A stretch of 49,025 nucleotides of DNA from Myxococcota bacterium (GTDB taxonomy: Bacteria; Myxococcota_A; Polyangia; Polyangiales; Houyiibacteriaceae): assembly GCA_025453555.1 (NCBI GenBank), contig JALOQC010000004.1:1-49025 (forward strand), written 5' to 3'. Each line of letters opens with the position of its first letter. Positions within the stretch are counted from its first letter, which is position 1. The position numbers were made by a program, and so were the translations under genes. The notes beneath the pieces were generated by a model. It was given only the letters and a program-made list of their open reading frames with translations. It ran no database searches and was not told the DNA's origin. Of this stretch, positions 42,845 through 49,025 are shown in pieces.

Positions 42845-45800
42845 TCACATGTTCCGTCGGTACTGCCCGCCGACCTGGTAGAGCGCGCGCGAGATCTGCC
42901 CGAGCGAGCAGACCTTGGTGGCCTCCATCAGCGCGTCGAAGAGATTGCCGTGCTCGACCGCGGTCTTCTGCAACGTCGCCAGCGCGACCGGCGCCGACTC
43001 CACGTTGCGCGCCTGGAACGCGCGCAGGGTCGCGATCGCGCGCTCCCGCTCCTCCACCGTCGATCGAATGACCTCGGCCGGCACGATGGTCGGCGAGCCC
43101 TTCGCGTCGAGGAAGGTGTTGACGCCGATGATCGGCAGCGCGCCGGAGTGCTTGAGGCCCTCGTAGTAGAGCGACTCCTCTTGGATCTGCGTGCGCTGGT
43201 ACATGCGCTCCATCGCGCCGAGCACACCACCGCGCTCGCTGATGCGCCGGAACTCCGCGTAGACCGCCTGCTCCACCAGCTCGGTGAGCTCGTCGATCAC
43301 GAACGCGCCCTGCAGCGGGTTCTCGTTCTTCGCGAGCCCGAGCTCCTTGTTGATGACGAGCTGGATCGCGAGCGCGCGACGCACCGACTCTTCGGTCGGG
43401 GTCGTGATCGCCTCGTCGTACGCGTTCGTGTGGAGCGAGTTGCAGTTGTCGTAGATCGCGTAGAGCGCCTGCAGGGTCGTGCGGATGTCGTTGAACGCGA
43501 TCTCCTGCGCGTGAAGCGAACGACCGCTCGTCTGGATGTGGTACTTCAACATCTGCGAGCGCGCCGCGCCGCCGTAGAGGTTCTTGATGGCCTTCGCCCA
43601 GATCCGCCGCGCGACCCGCCCGATCACCGAGTACTCCGGATCGGTGCCGTTGCTGAAGAAGAAGCTGAAGTTCGGCGCGAAGTCGTCGATCTTCATCCCC
43701 CGCGCGAGGTAGTACTCGACGAAGGTGAAGCCGTTCGCGAGGGTGAACGCGAGCTGCGTGATCGGGTTCGCGCCCGCCTCGGCGATGTGGTAGCCGCTGA
43801 TGCTCACCGAGTAGAAGCGAGTCACGTCGTTCGTGATGAAGAACTGCTGGATGTCCCCCATCATCCGGAGCGCGAACTCGGTGGAGAAGATGCACGTGTT
43901 CTGGGCTTGATCCTCCTTGAGGATGTCCGCTTGAACGGTGCCGCGGACCTCCTTCAGGACGTCCGCGCGGATCTTCTCGTAGGTCTCGCGCGGCAGGACC
44001 TGATCACCCGTCACCCCGAGCAGGAGCAACCCGAGCCCGTCGTTGCCCTCCGGCAAGTCGTGACCGCCGTCGCTCTCGTAGCGCGGCCGCGGCAGCCCCT
44101 TCTGCGAATAGATCGCGTCGATCTTCCGCTCGACCTCGTCCACGAGGCCCGCCGCGCGGATGTGCTTCTCGCAGCCCTGGTCCACCGCGGCGTTGAAGAA
44201 GAAGCCGAGCAGCATCGGGGCCGGCCCGTTGATGGTCATCGACACGCTGGTCGCGGGGTCCGCGAGATCGAAGCCGCTGTAGAGCTTCTTCGCGTCGTCG
44301 AGGGTCGCGATCGAGACACCGCTGTTGCCGATCTTGCCGTAGATGTCCGGGCGGTGATCGGGGTCTTCGCCGTAGAGCGTCACCGAGTCGAAGGCGGTCG
44401 AGAGGCGCTTGGCGGGCAACCCACGCGAGACGTAGTGGAACCGCTTGTTGGTCCGCTCCGCGCCGCCCTCGCCCGCGAACATGCGCGCGGGGTCCTCGTT
44501 GGTGCGCTTGAGCGGGAACACCCCCGCCGCGTACGGGAACGCGCCCGGTACGTTCTCGGTCAGGGTCCAGCGCAGAATCTCCCCCCAATCCGAGAAGCGC
44601 GGCAGCACGACCTTTCGGATCTTCAGGCGCGAGAGGCTCTCGCTCACCAGCGGAACCTCGATCGTCTTTCCGCGAACTTGATACGCGAAGGTGTCGCCCG
44701 AGTACGCCTTCTTCGTCTCCGGCCACGCCCGCAGCGTCTTGCGGCAGTCCGCGTGCAGTCGCTCCACGAGCGCCGCGTAGCGCTTCCAGAGCGCGACCAC
44801 CTCGGGCGCGTCGTCCTCGCGCAGCGCCGGATCAACCAGACCTTCCTCGACGTCATCGTCGCCACGAAGCTCCGCGATGGCGCCACGGAGCTGGTAGAGC
44901 CGCGTCGCGATCCCGCTCTGCTCCTTCACGAACGCGTCGTAGCGATCTGCGCTCTCCGCGATCTCCGCCAAGTAGCGCACCCGCTCGGGCGGAACGATCG
45001 CGACCTTCCCGCTCGCGCCCGTCGGCACGTCGATCGTCGAGCGCAGCGGCGCCCCCGTGCGCTCCACGATCGTGTCGATCACCCGCCGGTAGAGGCGCGT
45101 CGTCCCCGGGTCGTCGAAGTTCGACGCGATCGTCCCGAGCACCGGGATCTGCTCGTCGCTCGCGTCGAAGCGCTGGTGGTTCCGCTTCCACTGCTTGCGC
45201 ACGTCGCGCAGCGCGTCGAGCGAGCCGCGCTTGTCGAACTTGTTGATCGCGACCACGTCCGCGAAGTCGAGCATGTCGATCTTCTCGAGCTGCGTGGCCG
45301 CGCCGTACTCGCTCGTCATCACGTAGAGCGAGACGTCGCTGTGCTCGGTGATCGCGGTGTCGCTCTGGCCGATGCCGCTCGTCTCCACCACCACGAGGTC
45401 GAAGCCCGCCGCCTTGCAGAGATCGATCGCGTGCTGGACGTGGCGCGAGACCGCGAGGTTCGACTGCCGCGTCGCGAGCGAGCGCATGTACACGCGCGGA
45501 TCGTCGATCGCGTTCATGCGGATGCGGTCGCCGAGGAGCGCGCCGCCCGTCTTTCGCTTCGAGGGATCCACCGAGAGGATCGCCATCGTCTTGTCCGGGA
45601 AGTCGTGCAGGTAACGCCGCACCAACTCGTCCACGAGCGAGCTCTTGCCCGCGCCGCCCGTCCCCGTGATGCCGAGCACCGGCACCTTGCGCTCGCCGAG
45701 CTTCTCGCGCGCCGCGGCGCGGATCGCGTCGCCCGCTTCGACGTCGTTCTCCGCGAGCGAGATGAGCTTGCCGATCACGCCCGGGTCACGCGTCTCGAGC

Positions 45801-46282
45801 TTCCCGAAGAGCGCGTCTTTCGCACTCGGCTTCACGGTCTCGAAGTCGCAGCCCATCACCACGAGATCGATCATCCCCTGCAGGCCCATCGCGCGGCCGT
45901 CGTCGGGCGAGAAGAGCCGCGCTACGCCGTACGCGTGCAGCTCCTCGATCTCGCTCGGGAGGATCGTGCCGCCGCCGCCGCCGAAGATCTTCGTCGCCGC
46001 GCCCGCCTCGCGGAGCAGGTCGACCATGTACTTCAGGTACTCGACGTGGCCGCCTTGGTAGCTCGTGAGCGCGATGCCCTGCGCGTCCTCTTGGATCGCG
46101 CAGTCCACGATCTCCTTGACGGAGCGGTTGTGACCGAGGTGGATCACCTCCGCGCCGCTCGCTTGCAGCAGCCGCCGCATGATGTTGATCGCCGCGTCGT
46201 GCCCGTCGAAGAGGCTGGCGGCGGTCACGATGCGGACGTGGTGCTTCGGCTTGTACGGCGTCGCCGCGTGCGGGGAGCTCAT
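42845..46282 (-). CDS. icmF: Fused isobutyryl-CoA mutase (IcmF)
   Basis: This 1145-residue enzyme interconverts isobutyryl-CoA and n-butyryl-CoA using adenosylcobalamin. The order is B12-binding domain ([10 protein letters not shown]28), then MeaI-type GTPase chaperone with Walker [10 protein letters not shown] (about 206-214) and NKFDKRGS, then the mutase domain with [19 protein letters not shown] and [19 protein letters not shown], typical of IcmF rather than methylmalonyl-CoA mutase. The start is ATG 46282; the frame is open upstream without family features. It is divergent from the DUF4132 gene. Confidence 0.96.
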   Translation of the reverse strand: MSSPHAATPYKPKHHVRIVTAASLFDGHDAAINIMRRLLQASGAEVIHLGHNRSVKEIVDCAIQEDAQGIALTSYQGGHVEYLKYMVDLLREAGAATKIFGGGGGTILPSEIEELHAYGVARLFSPDDGRAMGLQGMIDLVVMGCDFETVKPSAKDALFGKLETRDPGVIGKLISLAENDVEAGDAIRAAAREKLGERKVPVLGITGTGGAGKSSLVDELVRRYLHDFPDKTMAILSVDPSKRKTGGALLGDRIRMNAIDDPRVYMRSLATRQSNLAVSRHVQHAIDLCKAAGFDLVVVETSGIGQSDTAITEHSDVSLYVMTSEYGAATQLEKIDMLDFADVVAINKFDKRGSLDALRDVRKQWKRNHQRFDASDEQIPVLGTIASNFDDPGTTRLYRRVIDTIVERTGAPLRSTIDVPTGASGKVAIVPPERVRYLAEIAESADRYDAFVKEQSGIATRLYQLRGAIAELRGDDDVEEGLVDPALREDDAPEVVALWKRYAALVERLHADCRKTLRAWPETKKAYSGDTFAYQVRGKTIEVPLVSESLSRLKIRKVVLPRFSDWGEILRWTLTENVPGAFPYAAGVFPLKRTNEDPARMFAGEGGAERTNKRFHYVSRGLPAKRLSTAFDSVTLYGEDPDHRPDIYGKIGNSGVSIATLDDAKKLYSGFDLADPATSVSMTINGPAPMLLGFFFNAAVDQGCEKHIRAAGLVDEVERKIDAIYSQKGLPRPRYESDGGHDLPEGNDGLGLLLLGVTGDQVLPRETYEKIRADVLKEVRGTVQADILKEDQAQNTCIFSTEFALRMMGDIQQFFITNDVTRFYSVSISGYHIAEAGANPITQLAFTLANGFTFVEYYLARGMKIDDFAPNFSFFFSNGTDPEYSVIGRVARRIWAKAIKNLYGGAARSQMLKYHIQTSGRSLHAQEIAFNDIRTTLQALYAIYDNCNSLHTNAYDEAITTPTEESVRRALAIQLVINKELGLAKNENPLQGAFVIDELTELVEQAVYAEFRRISERGGVLGAMERMYQRTQIQEESLYYEGLKHSGALPIIGVNTFLDAKGSPTIVPAEVIRSTVEERERAIATLRAFQARNVESAPVALATLQKTAVEHGNLFDALMEATKVCSLGQISRALYQVGGQYRRNM

Positions 46283-46416
46283 GCGCGCGTGATAGCGAGG
46301 CGGACGCGGAAGGGAAAGCCCCGCGCGTGACGAGCCGCGCACCCTCGGCGCGTCCGGCCGAGAAACGCGAATGCACCGCCCCGGCGCCCTGCGATACCGT
46401 CCGCGCCGGAGGGCCC

Positions 46417-49025
46417 ATGACGACCTGGACGGACCTGCAGCGCGCGCTCGAACCCGCGAAGAAGCCGATCGAGGATGGGATCGCACACGCGCCCGAAGCG
46501 ACGCGCGAGCTGCAACGCACCTTGCTCGACCTCCTCGCGCGACCGACGCCTCCCACCGCCGACGTCGCGCTCTACGGCGCGATGCTCGCGCTCTTCGGCC
46601 CCCGCCCGACCTACCGCCACCCGAGCCGCGTGATCGAGGTCGCGCGCTTCACCGCGTCGGTCGGCGGAGGAGGCTTTCTCGTCGACGTCGTGATGGCGTC
46701 GCGCGCGTGGTCGCAGTCGTCCGCGGCCAGCGTGGGCATCTACACCCAGGAGCTGTCGTGGATCGAGCCCACCACGAACGCTCACGACAACCACCCTTGG
46801 CTCGCGCTGCGCGAGGTGCTCCGCGAGCAGCCCGAGCTCCGTGACGCTGCGGCGACTGCTGCGCGGGCGTACGTGCGTGAGCACGGCCGCCATACGCGCG
46901 TGCATTGGGCCCTCGCAGCCGCGCTGCCCTTCGCCGACGACCTACTGACCGACGACGACCTCCACCACGCGCTCCACTGCGACGACGATCCCGGCACCCT
47001 CTTCTCGGTCGCGGTGCTGCGCGATCTGACGCGTCGCGTCGCGCCGCCCGCGGAAGGATGGGGCATCGAGGGGCTCCCGACCGTGGCCGAGCTCGCGGCG
47101 CTCAAAGGTCTTCGCGTGCTCGCCGCGCTCCGCAGTCACGTGCGTGGCTTCGCCCACGATCCCGCCGCGCACGACTACGAGCCTTACGGCGCCGACGGTA
47201 CGCCGAACGCGCCGCTGGAGGTCACGAGCGCGACCGACCACGTCGCGCGCCTCGGCGGAGTCGATGCGCTGCGCGTGCTCGCGGAGGCCGCGCACCGCGA
47301 GAAGGAAGTGCTCCCGGTGATGCTGCGGGCGATGGAGCGCGACCCTGACGCGGCGCGCGCCGCGATCGACGGGCTCCTCGCGGCGCGTCTGCCGAAGCTC
47401 GATCGTTACCGCGAGTCGGTGATTCGGCGACCGCTCCTGCTCGCGCTGCGCTCGATGCTCACGACCGACGACGCGCCAGAGTCCGACACGCTGCCGGACG
47501 ATCTCACGAGCCCGCCCTGGAGCGCGGCGAAGAAGCCGACGAAGGCGGCGGCGAAGAAGAGCAAGAAGGTCGCGCCGACCGAGCTGCGCGAGGTGCCGCA
47601 CGAAGAACGACTCGACTGGGGCAAGCGCGATCCCGCGACGCTCTTCCACGTCGACACGAACCACGACGAAACCGAGATCCTGAAGCGCATCTCCGACGAT
47701 TCTCAGTGGCTCTTCCTCTTTCAGACGAGCTGGCTCCGCGACGAGACCGCCCTTCGTCTGCTCCGCGAGATCCCGCAGACCCGTTGGTACGGACAAACCG
47801 ACGACGTCGAAGCGATCCTCGCGCGCTTCGGTCTCCCCGCGCTCGAGCAGCTCTTGCCCTACGTGAAGCGCCAGCCCGATCGATTCTCGGCGCTGCTGCC
47901 CGTCGACTCGCCACGCGTCGCGACCCTCGCCGGACACCTCTTCGCGACCTCGAAGAAGATCGGCGACGACGCCGCTGATTGGCTCACGAAGCACCCCCGC
48001 GCGGCTGCGATCGGCCTCGTCGCCGCGCTCGCGACGGCGAAGGGCAAAGACGCGACGAGCTACGCGCGCGCGCTGGAGCACGTGCGTGCGAAAGCTCCGA
48101 AGGTGGTGGAGGAGGTGCTCGCGGCGGCGGGCGCGGAGACGCTCGCCGCCGAAGCGAGCGCGAGCACGAAGGCCGCGCCGAAGAAGGCCCCGAAGCTGCC
48201 GAGCTTCGTGAACGTCGAGGTGCTCTCGCGACCGCGCCTGCGCGACGGACGCGTGTTGCCGGCGGACGCGACGCGCACCCTCGTGGAGCTCCTCGCGCTC
48301 TCCGATCGCAAGGCGCCCCATCCCGCGCTCGCGCGGATCGCGGAGGCTTGCGATCCCACGTCGCTCGATCGTTTCGCGTGGAGCCTCTTCGTGCTCTGGC
48401 TCGCCGCCGGTGGACCGCCGAAGCACGGCTTCGGGCTCGACGTGCTCGGCCTCTTCGGTGCGCCCGCGACGCTGCGCATCCTCGGCGAGCGCGCGCGCGA
48501 GTGGGCGCCGGGAGGGCTCCCGCAGCGCGCCCAAGCCGCCGTCGACGTCCTCGCGCTCGCCTCGGGAATGGCGGGATTGGCGGCGATCCATCGTCTCACG
48601 CAAGCTCGCTCGCGCGCGCTCGCCAAGCACGCGCAGAAGGTGCTCACCGCGCGCGCGAAAGAGCTCGGTCTGACCAAGGACGACCTCGTCGATCGTCTGG
48701 TGCCGGATCTCGGCCTCGACGCGGACGGCAGCGCGAGCTTCGACTACGGGTCGCGTTCGTTCGCGATGATCGTGGACGACGATCTCGCGCCGGTGATCGT
48801 GGACGCGCAGGGCAAGCGCCTCGCGGATCTGCCGAAGCCACGCGCAGACGAAGAGGAGCTCGGCCAGGAAGCCCTCGCGCGCTGGAAGGTGCTCAAGAAG
48901 GACGTCAAGCATGTGCTCCGCGAGCAGGCCCCGCGCCTCGAACAAGCGCTCGCACAGGGGCGCCGCTTCTCGGTCGAGCACTTCGAGGCGAGCTTCTCGC
49001 GCCACCCGCTCTTGCAGCACCTCGC
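46417..49025 (+). CDS. DUF4132 (MolR-like) protein, truncated by the window's right edge
   Basis: The frame is open from ATG 46417 to the window's end, 869 codons; the stop lies outside. GGAGG at 46408-46412 gives a strong ribosome site. The N-terminal part is helical and repeat-rich, with a Lys/Ala patch ([15 protein letters not shown]). The right end has the DUF4132 domain opening: [38 protein letters not shown], then [18 protein letters not shown]. Members are often annotated MolR or WGR/DUF4132 proteins; function is unknown. A long antisense frame at 46942-49020 is a shadow. Confidence 0.88.
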   Translation, partial: MTTWTDLQRALEPAKKPIEDGIAHAPEATRELQRTLLDLLARPTPPTADVALYGAMLALFGPRPTYRHPSRVIEVARFTASVGGGGFLVDVVMASRAWSQSSAASVGIYTQELSWIEPTTNAHDNHPWLALREVLREQPELRDAAATAARAYVREHGRHTRVHWALAAALPFADDLLTDDDLHHALHCDDDPGTLFSVAVLRDLTRRVAPPAEGWGIEGLPTVAELAALKGLRVLAALRSHVRGFAHDPAAHDYEPYGADGTPNAPLEVTSATDHVARLGGVDALRVLAEAAHREKEVLPVMLRAMERDPDAARAAIDGLLAARLPKLDRYRESVIRRPLLLALRSMLTTDDAPESDTLPDDLTSPPWSAAKKPTKAAAKKSKKVAPTELREVPHEERLDWGKRDPATLFHVDTNHDETEILKRISDDSQWLFLFQTSWLRDETALRLLREIPQTRWYGQTDDVEAILARFGLPALEQLLPYVKRQPDRFSALLPVDSPRVATLAGHLFATSKKIGDDAADWLTKHPRAAAIGLVAALATAKGKDATSYARALEHVRAKAPKVVEEVLAAAGAETLAAEASASTKAAPKKAPKLPSFVNVEVLSRPRLRDGRVLPADATRTLVELLALSDRKAPHPALARIAEACDPTSLDRFAWSLFVLWLAAGGPPKHGFGLDVLGLFGAPATLRILGERAREWAPGGLPQRAQAAVDVLALASGMAGLAAIHRLTQARSRALAKHAQKVLTARAKELGLTKDDLVDRLVPDLGLDADGSASFDYGSRSFAMIVDDDLAPVIVDAQGKRLADLPKPRADEEELGQEALARWKVLKKDVKHVLREQAPRLEQALAQGRRFSVEHFEASFSRHPLLQHL

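Noticed and set aside
41861..46330. Plus-strand frame of 1489 codons opposite icmF
   Set aside because: It is antisense to a fully recognisable mutase with all catalytic motifs.
46942..49020. Minus-strand frame of 692 codons at the right end
   Set aside because: The plus strand there carries a DUF4132 gene with a strong ribosome site, and this frame is only its shadow.

Overview
The window is about 49 kb of very GC-rich bacterial DNA with dense genes on both strands. GC-rich codon third positions produce many long antisense shadow frames. The gene set is a type I PKS end, a Wzx/Wzy/Wza exopolysaccharide locus, many lipoproteins with Pro/Asp/Ser linkers, a fused isobutyryl-CoA mutase, a DUF4132 protein and a TolB/TPR protein. 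This suggests a myxobacterium-like organism (Myxococcota, possibly Sandaracinaceae). That placement is inference; no rRNA or other marker gene was seen.

Region 1 (2-8282): the 3' end of a PKS gene (DH, carrier protein, thioesterase) runs into two family-2 glycosyltransferases. A GT4 glycosyltransferase and a GMC oxidoreductase follow on the minus strand, then an SDR on the plus strand. Region 2 (8403-22104) is a Wzx/Wzy-type exopolysaccharide locus. It holds an acyltransferase-SGNH membrane protein, a secreted clan GH-A-like protein, a serine acetyltransferase-like enzyme, a Wzy-like polymerase, a Wzx flippase, a Wzc-like co-polymerase with no Walker A motif, an SGNH-like lipoprotein, a polyprenyl-phosphate glycosylphosphotransferase and a Wza export lipoprotein. 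Together these could prime, build, acetylate, flip, polymerise and export a surface polysaccharide. The PKS and glycosyltransferases at the left may add a lipid or another glycosylated product.

Region 3 (22216-25648) has a small SnoaL/NTF2-like protein and a tightly overlapping ABC-2 operon (permease, ATPase, permease). Region 4 (25895-33934) is housekeeping and accessory: a PP2C-like pseudophosphatase, a zinc-ribbon membrane protein, a beta-propeller lipoprotein, a DUF420 membrane protein, a HAD hydrolase, a small STAS-like protein and a cardiolipin synthase. Region 5 (34021-42670, minus) is a translationally coupled operon: a giant AsmA/YdbH-like envelope protein, a YdbL/DUF1318-like lipoprotein and a TolB-propeller/TPR protein. 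Region 6 holds icmF (minus) and a DUF4132 gene that runs off the right edge.

The most unusual feature is a dispersed 22-base palindrome (stem GTCGGCGG, loop GGTCAG, stem CCGCCGAC). It lies inside the PKS, AsmA-like and TolB/TPR genes, always in the same orientation relative to coding, in frame, and is expanded to a four-copy array in the TolB/TPR gene. Diverged copies occur nearby. This resembles the in-gene palindromic elements known from Rickettsia. Several other short tandem arrays sit exactly at the 3' ends of genes and appear to be duplications of the gene ends.
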